A stretch of 64,000 nucleotides of DNA from TH-plancto1 sp031431195 (GCA_031431195.1 JANPCU010000385.1:1-64000); one strand, 5' to 3'. Shown: positions 18,613-27,779, numbered from the stretch's first letter. The notes: generated from the sequence alone by a model not told the origin. Program-made: numbers and translations.

Positions 18613-18906
18613 ATGACCATCATGAACGAGCCACTGCCGCAGATTCCGCCTCTCGGCGGACTCTGTTCTTACGAAGAGGCCAGCCGGACCTCACTTTCAG
18701 TCGAGGACTGCGTCGAGTGGCTCAAGCGGCTGCACTATGTCTGGAAGCGTCTGCACCAGATTTTCACGTCGCACATCACTGCGGAACCGATCTACGAACT
18801 GAAGACGGCATTCAGCCTGCATGCCCATCTCTGTGCCGAACATGCGCAAGCGATCCGCACGCGCGTCTCCGAGATGCGCGAACCGCCCTTGGGATTGGAA
18901 GTATTC
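18613..18906 (+). pseudogene. truncated N-terminal fragment of a ferritin-like/helical hypothetical protein
   Basis: From ATG 18613 or 18622 the frame encodes about 95 residues (MNEPLPQIPPLGGL..., SVEDCVEWLKRLHYVWKRLHQIF, ITAEPIYELKTAFSLHAHLCAEH, REPPLGLE). This is the start of a larger planctomycete protein family with a ferritin-like helical bundle, normally about 500 residues or more. Coding similarity stops exactly where a REP-like hairpin begins (18907), and what follows reads as repeat DNA. The rest of the gene is missing, so this is a remnant. Identification rests on memory of the family. Confidence 0.6.
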
Positions 18907-19007
18907 GTAGGGTGGGACCAGCTCGCTTTGGAGCGCAGGCCCACCACACTCGACGTTATCCCAGGCAAATGGTGGGCCTGCGCCCAGAGCGGCTGGTCCC
19001 ACCCTAC
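18907..19007. repeat. REP-like hairpin (GTAGGGTGGGACCAGC)
   Basis: Arms at 18907-18946 and 18970-19007 are near-perfect reverse complements (GTAGGGTGGGACCAGC ... GGCCCACCA against TGGTGGGCC ... GCTGGTCCCACCCTAC). The palindrome separates the truncated helical-protein gene from the RAYT fragment, the usual setting for REP sequences mobilised by REP-associated transposases. Confidence 0.8.
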
Positions 19008-19014
19008 GGCTAGA

Positions 19015-19180
19015 CATTGTTCGCCCCATTCGGGGGTGTTCCAGCCGGGAGTGGGATCGGTGCTGCCCCAGTCGAGTTCGTACTCGCCTTCGCGGGCCAT
19101 GCGATGGAATGACGACCATTCCCAATCGCGGACACGTGACACTAAATTGTGTTTACGCGGGTTCCAGTGAATGTATACTT
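19015..19180 (-). pseudogene. C-terminal fragment of a REP-associated tyrosine transposase (RAYT)
   Basis: Read on the minus strand, this segment gives VYIHWNPRKHNLVSRVRDW then EWSSFHRMAREGEYELDW, the characteristic end of IS200-like TnpA_REP proteins (YIHxNPxxxxLVxxxxDWxWSSF...GxYxxDW). The catalytic HUH motif and tyrosine, which lie further upstream in the full protein, are absent. Beyond 19180 the frame enters unrelated sequence. The fragment sits between two REP-like hairpins, so it is a decayed RAYT locus. Confidence 0.75.
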
Positions 19181-19203
19181 CTCGCGGGGAGAAAGAGAAA
19201 TTT

Positions 19204-19275
19204 CGTAGGACGGACGTCCTAGTCCGTCCGTGTGCGAACACTCCGGGAACGACGGACTCGGAAGTCCGTCGGACG
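19204..19275. repeat. inverted repeat next to RAYT remnant
   Basis: Arms at 19204-19228 (CGTAGGACGGACGTCCTAGT...) and 19251-19275 are imperfect reverse complements; each arm is itself partly palindromic. Together with the hairpin at 18907-19007 it brackets the RAYT fragment. Confidence 0.7.
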
Positions 19276-19792
19276 TCTCATTCCGAGCCGTGCGGAGTAT
19301 ATCGACGCCCCACTCCCGATCGACCCGCTGCCGAAGTCGTACCACCCCGCTGGATCAACCGCCTGCGGTAGATCCTCCGACGCTCCCGCCCCCTCGATGC
19401 CGCTCCGCGAAGATGTGGGTAAAGATGAGGGCTTCAGCGGTGGGCTATTGTCGGGTGTCCCTCGCGGGACAAAGAGAGGCCAACGGTGGCCTTTCGTTCT
19501 TGGGAGGCATGTGATTTGGCGGTGTTCCACGCCTGGGAAGCCCTGGGGGGGAGGACCATGAACCTGCGTCGAATGGCGACGACACTCCTTCGGAAGTCTG
19601 GCGGATACGTTTCCACGGACCGCTCGCCTGACGATAAACCATAAGCCTCCCTCCCCGTGGCTTTTCGGCCACAGGCCCTCGTGGCTTTTCAGAAACATTC
19701 GGCATCCCCCGGAAACGTGAACTAGGCTTGGGGACAGACCGTGGTTGGTCCATTCCTTCACCTTCAGTCAGCACTCCGCCGGAACTCAGGTC
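19276..19792. other. gene-poor interval with short repeats
   Basis: About 500 bp with no supported gene. It includes the 35-bp motif at 19588-19622 and a tandem GTGGCTTTTC pair near 19660-19690. The right end should carry the promoter and leader of the zinc-ribbon membrane protein. Confidence 0.4.
19588..19622. repeat. 35-bp dispersed motif, copy 1
   Basis: The reverse complement of this segment (CGGTCCGTGGAAACGTATCC...) matches 63056-63090 at 33 of 35 positions. Both copies lie beside other palindromic repeats in gene-poor DNA. Confidence 0.75.
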
Positions 19793-21307
19793 ATGTCACG
19801 GGATGTTTCCAGCGACGTAAAACAAGATGTGACGCGAGTGCAAGAACAGCTGCTCGACATGCTGCGCATGGCGGGCACTGAGGCCCCACCGCCGCGTCGT
19901 GAAGCGCCCGTGGCCACTGTCGTCGCACCTCCCGTGGCCGCTCCGGTGAAGGCACCCACAGCTGCCAACACGACGGCCCCCGCCTCATGCTCGCCACCGT
20001 TGCCAGGAGAAGATTGCCCCAAGTGCGGCTCGGATACTCCTTGGGGTCGGTCCAACTGGTGCCCCGAATGTGGTTACTACCCGAAGACCGGTTTTGCAGG
20101 CACGGGGATTGTCGAGGACGACTCCGCCGCTCCGCCGCCGTCACTGCTCTCCATCATACCCGCCTGGGTGATCCCCACAGTGGTGGTCTCACTGGCCATG
20201 TTCGTCGGCTCGGTCATCTGCCGTTTCGTCTTCAATGACGCGCTGCTGCGTTCACTGGTCGCCATCACCCAGTTACTGGTCTTTGCCGGGTTCACGTTCG
20301 CCGTTCACAGCCGAGCCTCCATGCTGGCGATGAAGACGGGGCGAGGCTGGATGGCCTTTGTGAATCCGGGCGAGACATGGGCCTTGGTTCTCGGCAGAAT
20401 GCCCGCGACGCGGATGCTGATTATGTTGCTCGGATGCGGGCTGTCCGGGATGGTGTCTTCATTCGTGATTGGACCGGATGTCGATTTGATCGCCGAGGAG
20501 ATTGCGAAGGAAGTTAAGAATCGCCCCAAGGTGACCTTCTCCGACATTGTCGGGGCCATGACGAAGATGTCGGGCAAAGCCTTTGGAGACCCCAAGAAGA
20601 ACCTCGCCATGAAGGCTTTTGGAGGTCTGATTCAAGCGACCGGACAAAGTTCTGGAGGTGGTAGTGCTGGCCCCGATGACTTGGAAGGGTCCATCGGCGA
20701 TCTGGCAGGCATGGCGGGCATTGTCACCGCGAATTCGATGTCCGGCGGCGGAGGCGGCGGGGAAGAAGGTCTGGAAGGTGCCATTGGTGACCTCGGAGAA
20801 ACTGCCAGCGCGTTGACGGAAGGCTCGACCTCGAAACCCGTGGAAACACCATTGGTGAACTCCCCATCCAAGCCAGGAGAGTTGGACGAAGGGAAGAGTG
20901 TCCTCACCATTCGGGACGCCAACGGTACATCCACACCATCAGAGACTCCATTGAACTCGGACAAATCCAATCCATCGAATGCCAAGGTGAACGGCACCTT
21001 GGATTACTGGATCTACGGATACACAACCAACCCCGAGGGAGAACTCCGCTCGCTTCTCCTGGCCACGACTGGTGGCTCGGGTCCACTGCGGTTCTCTCAG
21101 AAACTGGGAATCGAGGGCTTCAGTGCGGAAGAGCTGGCCCAGATCAGTGACCAGCTGAAACCCTACCGAGTCCGCAATTCTGCCATCAGTTCGCCGTATG
21201 GGGGCAAGTGGGTCAAGCCCGTGGTCAAATGCCGCGTTGACCACGAAGGGATCAACACGGACCAGAGACCCATCAATCCGAAGTTTCAGAAGGTCATCCT
21301 GCCTTAG
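19793..21307 (+). CDS. zinc-ribbon membrane protein of unknown function
   Basis: Starting at ATG 19793 (MSRDVSSDVKQDVTR) the protein has 504 residues. A Pro/Ala-rich linker leads to a zinc ribbon with two CxxC pairs (Cys75/Cys78 and Cys90/Cys93: CPKCGS...WCPECGYYP). Four hydrophobic helices follow (from IPAWVIPTVVVSLAMFVGSVI through MLIMLLGCGLSGMVSSFVI). Then comes a soluble low-complexity region rich in Gly, Ser and Asp, and a C-terminal globular part ending in a VKCRVDHEG segment. Proteins of this layout are common and uncharacterised in planctomycetes. The earlier ATG at 19745 is less likely. Confidence 0.75.
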   Translation: MSRDVSSDVKQDVTRVQEQLLDMLRMAGTEAPPPRREAPVATVVAPPVAAPVKAPTAANTTAPASCSPPLPGEDCPKCGSDTPWGRSNWCPECGYYPKTGFAGTGIVEDDSAAPPPSLLSIIPAWVIPTVVVSLAMFVGSVICRFVFNDALLRSLVAITQLLVFAGFTFAVHSRASMLAMKTGRGWMAFVNPGETWALVLGRMPATRMLIMLLGCGLSGMVSSFVIGPDVDLIAEEIAKEVKNRPKVTFSDIVGAMTKMSGKAFGDPKKNLAMKAFGGLIQATGQSSGGGSAGPDDLEGSIGDLAGMAGIVTANSMSGGGGGGEEGLEGAIGDLGETASALTEGSTSKPVETPLVNSPSKPGELDEGKSVLTIRDANGTSTPSETPLNSDKSNPSNAKVNGTLDYWIYGYTTNPEGELRSLLLATTGGSGPLRFSQKLGIEGFSAEELAQISDQLKPYRVRNSAISSPYGGKWVKPVVKCRVDHEGINTDQRPINPKFQKVILP

Positions 21308-21419
21308 CAATCCACCTCCTGGAGCGGACCAGCTCAAGTGGGCGATCTCGAACTCAGGACGCTGGGGAAGGGCTTGTCAGGTGCGGGTCCAACGGACAGA
21401 GACATGGGGTGCATGCCCC

Positions 21420-22613
21420 TCAGATCCGGACGAAGATCTTCCGGCGATAGAGCCAGAATAGAATCAGCCAGACGACGAGCAGGATCGCAGCTCCTTGCAG
21501 GAGTGGCTCATAGTCGGCCCCCGCCAATCCAAACACCTTCGTTCCCAAGTGCCGGTCCAGCGCCGCCCGAATCGGAGCGAACAAGACCCACTCGGAGCAG
21601 TAAGCCACGATCGAATTGCTCCCGATCACGATCACGGGAAAGGCCCACTTCTTATACCCTGCCACATCAATGATCGCGTAATACCCCGCCAGGATCGCCA
21701 GGCTCCACCCACCCGCGAACAACACCCAGCTCGGCGTCCAGATCCGTTTCACAATCGGGCAAATGTCGTAGTGAGCAGCTGCGAGGGCGATGCCAAAGCA
21801 GAGGGCACTCCCCCCGAGTAGTCCCGCGATCTTTCGACCCGGCGTCCGCTCGGACTTCAACCACCCGCCCGCCAGTAACCCCACCAGCATCGTGCCGAGG
21901 GTCGGAATGAAGCTGAGGGTGCAGTACCCGCCGCCGCTGTGCGTAAACGTTTTTTGGCGAGGGAAGAGGTTCATCCACCAGCCATCAAAGGCCCACGCGG
22001 GGTGGGTGTTCATATTCCAGTGAGCCGAGAACCCCTTCAGGTGATGTTCCCAATCCGCAGCGACCCCGGTCTGGCTCCAGTCGAACTCCGACCCCGGCAG
22101 CGGAGACCTCGCAAACAGTCCCCAGTAGCCGACGAGGATCGCCACGAGTGCGGCCAGCTGGATCTTCCAGTTCGTGTGCCCCAAGAGAAAGAGCCAAAAG
22201 TACCCGAGGCCAATCTGCGTCAGCGTGTCATCGAACGTGAAGTTCGTCTGGTCCTTACCCAGTGAACGCAGAAAGATCCCCAGGAACACCAGCAGCACCG
22301 AACGCAGTAGCGCATGCAGCGTCATCGCAGATGTCGATTCCCCCCGCTGCGTTCGACTCGCCAGCGAGAACGGCAACACCACCCCGACGAGCATCGTGAA
22401 CGATGGCTGGATGAGGTCGTGCAACGTGCAGCCGACCCACGGAATGTGGGACTGGTGAAACGCCAGTCGGCTCCAGAACTCGCTGCCCGGAAGAGCGCTG
22501 GCCACCTGCTTGAGTTCCAACACCTCGGCCAGCATCAAGAACATCACCGTGCCGCGATAGGCATCGACAGAGACCAAACGATTGGTCGGAAGTTCGGTCG
22601 AGAGAGACGACAT
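21420..22613 (-). CDS. DUF5009/NagX-like membrane acyltransferase family protein
   Basis: From ATG 22613 (MSSLSTELPTNRLVSVDAYRG) the protein has 397 residues and about ten transmembrane helices. The N-terminal RLVSVDAYRGTVMFLMLAE is the signature of the heparan-alpha-glucosaminide N-acetyltransferase (HGSNAT/YeiB/DUF5009) family. Later blocks include PSFTMLVGVVLPFSLASR and the final GSNSIVAYCSEW. Family members move acyl groups from a cytoplasmic donor across the membrane to sugars. The substrate here is unknown. It lies tail to tail with the zinc-ribbon membrane protein gene and 48 bp downstream of the next minus-strand gene's end. Confidence 0.82.
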   Translation of the reverse strand: MSSLSTELPTNRLVSVDAYRGTVMFLMLAEVLELKQVASALPGSEFWSRLAFHQSHIPWVGCTLHDLIQPSFTMLVGVVLPFSLASRTQRGESTSAMTLHALLRSVLLVFLGIFLRSLGKDQTNFTFDDTLTQIGLGYFWLFLLGHTNWKIQLAALVAILVGYWGLFARSPLPGSEFDWSQTGVAADWEHHLKGFSAHWNMNTHPAWAFDGWWMNLFPRQKTFTHSGGGYCTLSFIPTLGTMLVGLLAGGWLKSERTPGRKIAGLLGGSALCFGIALAAAHYDICPIVKRIWTPSWVLFAGGWSLAILAGYYAIIDVAGYKKWAFPVIVIGSNSIVAYCSEWVLFAPIRAALDRHLGTKVFGLAGADYEPLLQGAAILLVVWLILFWLYRRKIFVRI

Positions 22614-22661
22614 GGTGATCCTGACGTTCAATCCGGGGGATGCCAGCACGGGGTTCCCCGC

Positions 22662-24188
22662 TCATCGGCCCGTGGTGGTCGTCGTGCCGCTGTTACTGCC
22701 CTGAAAGGAGAACACCGCCACATCAATGATCTGATTGAAGGACGGGCTGATCGCCATTCGGACGTAGCGGCGATCGGCAGACACGACGGCTTGAACGGCG
22801 AGGTTGGTCCCTTCCGGGATGATACTGATCCCCGGAGCGAATCCGACCCCGCCGAATGCTCCGCTTCCTCCGGCGGGGACGACGCCTTTGTGGCGCGACT
22901 GCTGCATTTCGGCGACGGCTTGGCGGACCTCGCGGTTGACGACCCGTCGTGTCGGTCGGCCCGCTTGGCTGGCAACCCGCTCCCAATCCCGGGCGACGCC
23001 TTGGGGAACTGCCAGTAGCGCAGACCTTCGCTGTTCACGACGCCCGTCTTCCAGAGTGACTTTCACGACGACTTGGTTGGTCTCATTGAACTGGATCGTC
23101 TGTGTCATCTTCTTTTCGACGGCGCTTCCGGCATGGGTTACGATCTTCAGAATCGCCCGGTTGCCCACGATCTTGCCGGAGACCTTCTTGACCGTTAGTG
23201 CGTACTCCCCGCTGAAACCCATCGGACAGACGAAGTCCTCGTGGCAGTTTTCCGGCTGAGGGCCAAAACCATCGTTGAGCAGCGTGCCGCCCCCCGCAGA
23301 TTCGCGCATCTCAAAGGAAGAGATGCCTCCGGCGGGGTCTGTCACCGAGAGATCGAGATCCCCAGTGCCATTCCACTGGAGTCGCACTTGCATGTCGCGA
23401 CGCCGAGCCTCGGTCGCCTGTTTATCGAGTTGAGCGAGCAAGTCGTCCCGCTGGGCCAGTTGCAGCCGTTTTCGAGTCACGGTGAGCAGGTCTTCGGCTT
23501 GCTCGTGTAACCGTTGATGGTCGACACTCCACCCATGCCGCAGCACTCCGCACGCTGCCCAAATCGCATCCTCTGTGACCTCAGTTTTGGCAGCGAGCTG
23601 CATGCTGAGCGAGTAGGGTTCGGGGCGATCGGGGGACATCCGTGAGGCCTGTCGGTACATCCGTAGTGCAGAATCATCCCTCCCAAAATTACTGAGATAG
23701 GCTCCCGAGTACATCATCGATTCATAGGTCGCGTTGCCGAAGTCCGCGATGGACAGCACGACCCGCTCGACTTCGGCTTTGGGGTATTTGGCCATCTCCA
23801 TTGTGACAGCCAGCACCTCATACATCCACGGCTGGGCTTGTCCCTCGATAATGGCGGCATTCAGTAGCGCGATGACATGTTCGTGCAGCTGCTGCTCCGT
23901 CAGGTAGGTCACATGCCGCTGGACCTGTCTGACCGAGGGCTTGGTCTTCGCGAAAAAGGGACGCCAGACCTCGGGACCGAATGCTTTGTCGTCCGGAAAA
24001 CCAGCCACGGGCTTTAACTCGGTGGCCCCGGTGATGCGGAGTGTTCCAGGAGCAATGGTGCCGACTGCAGGCGGTGAGTTCGCTGCAGGCTTGTCTAAAC
24101 TGGGAGGGGAAACGCCAACAGCGGCCCCCGGGGCATTCCCCGAGTTCCGCTGTTTGGCTGGTCCCCGAGGGGCAGCAACCTGCGCCAA
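22662..24188 (-). CDS. downstream half of VWA-type protein (or separate protein from TTG start)
   Basis: This 508-residue frame has no ATG start; TTG at 24188 is the first possible initiator and lacks a convincing Shine-Dalgarno sequence. The frame lies in the -1 frame relative to the upstream VWA gene, which ends only 23 bases before. It contains a helical repeat region (residues 80-270, including SVRQVQRHVTYLTEQQLHEH and TPR-like SNFGRDDSALRMYRQASRMSP), then a beta domain with LQWNGTGDLDLSVTDPAGG and FSGEYALTVKKVSGK of the kind seen in planctomycete VWA proteins. A Gly/Thr-rich end follows. It is probably expressed as the C-terminal part of the VWA protein by frameshifting at 24225-24233. 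Confidence 0.75.
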   Translation of the reverse strand: MAQVAAPRGPAKQRNSGNAPGAAVGVSPPSLDKPAANSPPAVGTIAPGTLRITGATELKPVAGFPDDKAFGPEVWRPFFAKTKPSVRQVQRHVTYLTEQQLHEHVIALLNAAIIEGQAQPWMYEVLAVTMEMAKYPKAEVERVVLSIADFGNATYESMMYSGAYLSNFGRDDSALRMYRQASRMSPDRPEPYSLSMQLAAKTEVTEDAIWAACGVLRHGWSVDHQRLHEQAEDLLTVTRKRLQLAQRDDLLAQLDKQATEARRRDMQVRLQWNGTGDLDLSVTDPAGGISSFEMRESAGGGTLLNDGFGPQPENCHEDFVCPMGFSGEYALTVKKVSGKIVGNRAILKIVTHAGSAVEKKMTQTIQFNETNQVVVKVTLEDGRREQRRSALLAVPQGVARDWERVASQAGRPTRRVVNREVRQAVAEMQQSRHKGVVPAGGSGAFGGVGFAPGISIIPEGTNLAVQAVVSADRRYVRMAISPSFNQIIDVAVFSFQGSNSGTTTTTGR

Positions 24189-24211
24189 GTCCGCAGCCTG
24201 CGTAGATTCCG

Positions 24212-26731
24212 TCAGTTCAGCCGGTTTTTTTTTCCAGCATCAGCCAGCGGAGCACGTGGTGCGTGGGGCACACTGAAGAACCCTTGACCACCACCTCCGC
24301 CGCCGCCTTGTTGCTGGCCACCTTGTTGTTGGCCACCCTGCTGTTGCTGCTGGCCACCGCCGACGCCACCACCACCCCGTAGGGGACGGATGGGAATCAC
24401 GAGGTCACCCACCGGGTAAACTCGGGTCTGATACTTCTCCAAGGCTTTTTCTTCGGTGGTGATCTTCATCACTTCGTCTTCGATCACGAAGGTCAGTGGG
24501 GTGCCGTTAACGTTCTCCAGCATCAATTTCAGGGCGCTCCGCAGGGAAATCCCCGAGATGACGAGATTGATCCGGGTTTCCGCATCCAAGCCCGCATCGG
24601 TTAGCGCCTGCTCATCCAGGCGGATGGGGATGTTGTGCTGCTGCTGAATAAAGTCGACGACTTCCTTCAATGTGTTGTCAGGGAACTCCAACGAGGTCGG
24701 GGAGTCCAGAGCATTAGAGATTTTCTGCTCGTTTTTGCTGTCCTTGTGCAGGTCCACCGATTTCCACTTCGCACGCTTGAGTGTCAGCTGTTGCCAGACA
24801 GCGGCGGGGGGATAACGGACGGGAGGCTCATCCGGGAACGGAACGTGGGAGAGTTCCACCTGATAAAGGGTTTCCAGGAACCGGTCATACCGCAGCGACT
24901 GCAGGTGTTCGGACTTGGAGAGCTGACCTGCCGCCTCCGAAACGAAGACCGTGGCAGCCCCGGTGGCCGAGTTGGGGGCCATAGATTCAATGATGCGGGC
25001 TACTGCTTCGGCCTCTTCAAAGGCATTCGGATCCCCGTGATAGCCATCGTCCATCAAGGCCCGAATACGGTCGACGAGCTGTTTGAGTTTTTCGTCCTGC
25101 TCAGCTGCGAAATCAATGACACGCTCCTGAGCTTCTTGTTCGGCACGACGTTGCTCGCTGGCTTGGATGCGGATTTGGAGCACCTCTTGCTGATTTCTGA
25201 GGTCCGTCAGTGCCGCGTCGGCCCGCTTCAGTAGGCCGGCCTTGTCGTCAGCGTCGATGTCCATTGCGGATTTAATGGCCCCGCGACTGCTTTCCAAGAG
25301 TGTCACTGCCGCGTCTGGAGAGATCGAGAGGGCCTGCTTCGCTTGCTTGATGTCGCTTTCCAGTTGCTGCTGCAACTTCTGCGTGCGGGCCGTGCGACGA
25401 GCCTCTTCTTGAGCGATGGGTGAAAGATCGATCGGATTCAATCGATTGCCCAATGGCAACTCGGCTTCGGCTGCAGGCAGCTCGGGAGCCGGAGCTTCCA
25501 CAGCTGGGGCCGCAGCGTCAACAGGGGCTTTCTCGGCAGCCTCTTCCTGCAGAGCGACCGTTTGTACCTTCAGTTTGCCCACACGGTTCTTGATCCCGGT
25601 GGCGTGGACATTGCCCGGATCAAGCTGGCGAAGCTCATCCGTCACGGCATCCGCTTGAGCGATGTCACCCCGGAAGAGCAAATTGTCAGCTGTGATTTCG
25701 AGTTGTTCGACTCGATCCGCGAAAGATTGCCTCGCAGCTTGCAGGAACTGAACTCCGGCAAATGGCACTTGCTGCCCATTGGCAGCGGTCGCCTCGTCCC
25801 AGAAACCGGTCAGGTACTGATTGCCCTTCTGGAACTTGGCTTCAGGAATGTTCCAGGACAGCTCACCCTCGGATGTCTGCACCGAGAGCGACGCCCCCGC
25901 GTCCCACTGTCCCCGAGCTAAATAAAACGTCTCGCGATCCGATCGCAGAGGCAGCGGTTGTTGAGGAATGACTTCCGCGTCCTTCCAGTGGACCGCTAGC
26001 GAAGTCGGGTAAATGACGGGCAGATCGATCGCCGTGGCCAACTGTTGTCCAATGGTTGCTGCCTCGACGGACTCGTGGTCGATCAGGGCCATCCCGCCGG
26101 TCATTTGAGCGAGATTTCCGACCATCCGCAGGTCTTTATTGGCTCCGACGGCGAAACCATGAATCGGGATCTGACGCTCCCGAAGTTTCGTCACGAGCGC
26201 TTGCATTTCGCTAGTCTGGATCAGGTGATCCGAACTCATCCCGTCCCCGATGTAGACGATCGAGGAAGCACGACCCGTCTGGATTTGGGCTGTGGCTGCA
26301 TTCAGTGCCGACATCAAATCGGTGGCCCCGGCAGGCAGGCGGTTTTCCAAGGTCGTGATCGACAGGGTGGCTGCCTGTTGAGGAGACACGAACCCCTTCG
26401 TCAGTGAGGTCGACTGCATGTCGATCGCCGACACCTGCACTCGGTCTGTCGCCGGGAGTGCCGACAACAGTCCCCGCAGAACCTCGATCGCCATCGTGCG
26501 GTGTTCACCGACTTGGCTCGCTGAAGTATCGACCAGAATCACATGGTCGTGCGGAACAGCGACGGCCAAGCTGGTTGGTCCCTGTAAGGAAACCGCGAAG
26601 TAGGCGTGACCGTCCAGCGCCTGGTGGCTGTAAACCACAGCGGCCTCGGTAATCGGGTCAGCTGCCCACGCAGAACCCGCAGCAGCCAAACCAGCCAGCC
26701 AAGCGAACGCATTCACTTTGAGGGAACGCAT
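24212..26731 (-). CDS. secreted VWA-domain protein with secretin N-like domain
   Basis: The 839-residue frame starts with a signal peptide (MRSLKVNAFAWLAGLAAAGSAWA). A von Willebrand A domain follows, with the MIDAS motif DTSAS (about residue 68) and the later TDLMSAL and GDGMSS segments. Residues 380-560 form a long Glu/Gln-rich coiled-coil region. Near the end, TSLEFPDNTLKEVVDFIQQ and a following beta-alpha segment match the STN/secretin N domain that planctomycetes combine with VWA domains. The frame ends in a Gly/Gln-rich linker and NRLN at 24212, just past a run of nine adenines. It presumably acts in the periplasm or at the outer membrane. The second half of the protein is probably encoded by the next frame. 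Confidence 0.82.
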   Translation of the reverse strand: MRSLKVNAFAWLAGLAAAGSAWAADPITEAAVVYSHQALDGHAYFAVSLQGPTSLAVAVPHDHVILVDTSASQVGEHRTMAIEVLRGLLSALPATDRVQVSAIDMQSTSLTKGFVSPQQAATLSITTLENRLPAGATDLMSALNAATAQIQTGRASSIVYIGDGMSSDHLIQTSEMQALVTKLRERQIPIHGFAVGANKDLRMVGNLAQMTGGMALIDHESVEAATIGQQLATAIDLPVIYPTSLAVHWKDAEVIPQQPLPLRSDRETFYLARGQWDAGASLSVQTSEGELSWNIPEAKFQKGNQYLTGFWDEATAANGQQVPFAGVQFLQAARQSFADRVEQLEITADNLLFRGDIAQADAVTDELRQLDPGNVHATGIKNRVGKLKVQTVALQEEAAEKAPVDAAAPAVEAPAPELPAAEAELPLGNRLNPIDLSPIAQEEARRTARTQKLQQQLESDIKQAKQALSISPDAAVTLLESSRGAIKSAMDIDADDKAGLLKRADAALTDLRNQQEVLQIRIQASEQRRAEQEAQERVIDFAAEQDEKLKQLVDRIRALMDDGYHGDPNAFEEAEAVARIIESMAPNSATGAATVFVSEAAGQLSKSEHLQSLRYDRFLETLYQVELSHVPFPDEPPVRYPPAAVWQQLTLKRAKWKSVDLHKDSKNEQKISNALDSPTSLEFPDNTLKEVVDFIQQQHNIPIRLDEQALTDAGLDAETRINLVISGISLRSALKLMLENVNGTPLTFVIEDEVMKITTEEKALEKYQTRVYPVGDLVIPIRPLRGGGGVGGGQQQQQGGQQQGGQQQGGGGGGGQGFFSVPHAPRAPLADAGKKNRLN
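24215..24239 (-). promoter_or_regulatory. candidate -1 frameshift site (nine adenines)
   Basis: On the coding strand a GG is followed by nine A (24233 down to 24225) and CCGGCTG. The upstream frame reads GGA AAA AAA AAC and stops at 24214-24212. The downstream frame is open only from 24239, because it has a stop at 24242-24240. The two frames are therefore jointly open for only 25 bases, and that stretch contains the A9 run. A slip of -1 gives KPAELTESTQ and then the next gene without a stop. Either programmed frameshifting/transcriptional slippage or a one-base indel would explain this. Confidence 0.65.
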
Positions 26732-26970
26732 ACTCCGACTCCTCAGGAAGACCCTGATATTGGACAGACAGTACGCCCACAGACGTACCGGACACTGGAA
26801 ACATCAGACAGGACAGCGCAGTGTTGGCACGATCCGCGCCAAGAATCGAGTCTATCACCTCACTCGACCGACCCCCTAACAGATTCCGTCCCGATTCTTG
26901 CACTTTTGCAGTCCTGAGGACGGATCACCTCGGCGTGGTCGGCAGGACCGACACGCTCGGTCTCTTCGGA

Positions 26971-27462
26971 CTACTTCACGGCCCCGAATGGAGACTTTCC
27001 TCCGGACAGAGAGAGCTTCGCTCGTTCTGCCAGTACTTTCTCCAGCCGAGTCCGTGAATAGAGCCGCACCAGCTGATCGTTGTGGAGCAATCGCCCCTGC
27101 TCATCGGTGGTTAGAGCGTCGAGGATTTCCGGTTTGACCCGGCGAGCATAGAGGGCGGCAAAGGACTCAGGATCGACACCCTGCCCGGACTGGAGATCTT
27201 CCATGGCGTTTCCTCCCCCGCTGAGGATCAGGAAGGCGTTCGGAGACTCGCTGAGTCCTTCGTACAGACCATCCTGCTGCAAGGCATCCATCGCCGCTTT
27301 CAGCGACTCGTGGGCCACTTGCACCTTGGAGGCGGTCCCCTCCGACAAACCAGCATCTGCGTCTTGAGCGATCAAACTCGCTGACCCTGGTCGCGAGCCG
27401 GAACCACAACAATAGCCGAGCATCAACATGGCCAGCCCAAAGCCCAGCGTTTGGTATTTCAT
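26971..27462 (-). CDS. secreted hypothetical protein
   Basis: The 163-residue protein has a signal-like N-terminus (MKYQTLGFGLAMLMLGYCCGSG); the LGYC site is not a good lipobox because Tyr precedes Cys. The rest is helical, with AHESLKAAMDALQQDGLY and a conserved-looking SPNAFLILSGGGNAMEDLQSG block, ending SLSGGKSPFGAVK. I do not recognise the family. It is encoded about 240 bp upstream of the VWA gene on the same strand but appears independent. Confidence 0.6.
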   Translation of the reverse strand: MKYQTLGFGLAMLMLGYCCGSGSRPGSASLIAQDADAGLSEGTASKVQVAHESLKAAMDALQQDGLYEGLSESPNAFLILSGGGNAMEDLQSGQGVDPESFAALYARRVKPEILDALTTDEQGRLLHNDQLVRLYSRTRLEKVLAERAKLSLSGGKSPFGAVK

Positions 27463-27578
27463 GAGTCAGAACCTCTCGTCAGTGGAGGAAGCCCGTGGAG
27501 CCACTCCACGAGACGAAGAGCCTGATGGTAACAACGTGTCTTCGGCGGATGCCAGACCCAATTGAACCAAATACGATG

Positions 27579-27779
27579 TCACGCCGCCTTGCGGTCACCC
27601 GTGGAGTCGACACGGGAAGTCGGAAAGGGCATGACATTCGGCGTAGTGCGCCGCCCCGGGCCCCGCACTTTGTCTCCGATTTTCTGGCTGATCAGCATCA
27701 TGATCAGACATCCACCGAATACGATTGCACATCCGAGAATGGCAATTTGATCATCCGAGAGTTGAACGGCAAGTGACAT
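27579..27779 (-). CDS. small single-pass membrane protein
   Basis: The 66-residue frame encodes one hydrophobic helix (IAILGCAIVFGGCLIMMLIS) after an acidic N-terminus (QLSDDQ) and a basic C-terminal tail (GDKVRGPGRRTT). The topology rule of positive residues on the cytoplasmic side fits an N-out orientation. The start ATG at 27779 has no strong Shine-Dalgarno sequence. No family was recognised and it could be a false call. Confidence 0.45.
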   Translation of the reverse strand: MSLAVQLSDDQIAILGCAIVFGGCLIMMLISQKIGDKVRGPGRRTTPNVMPFPTSRVDSTGDRKAA

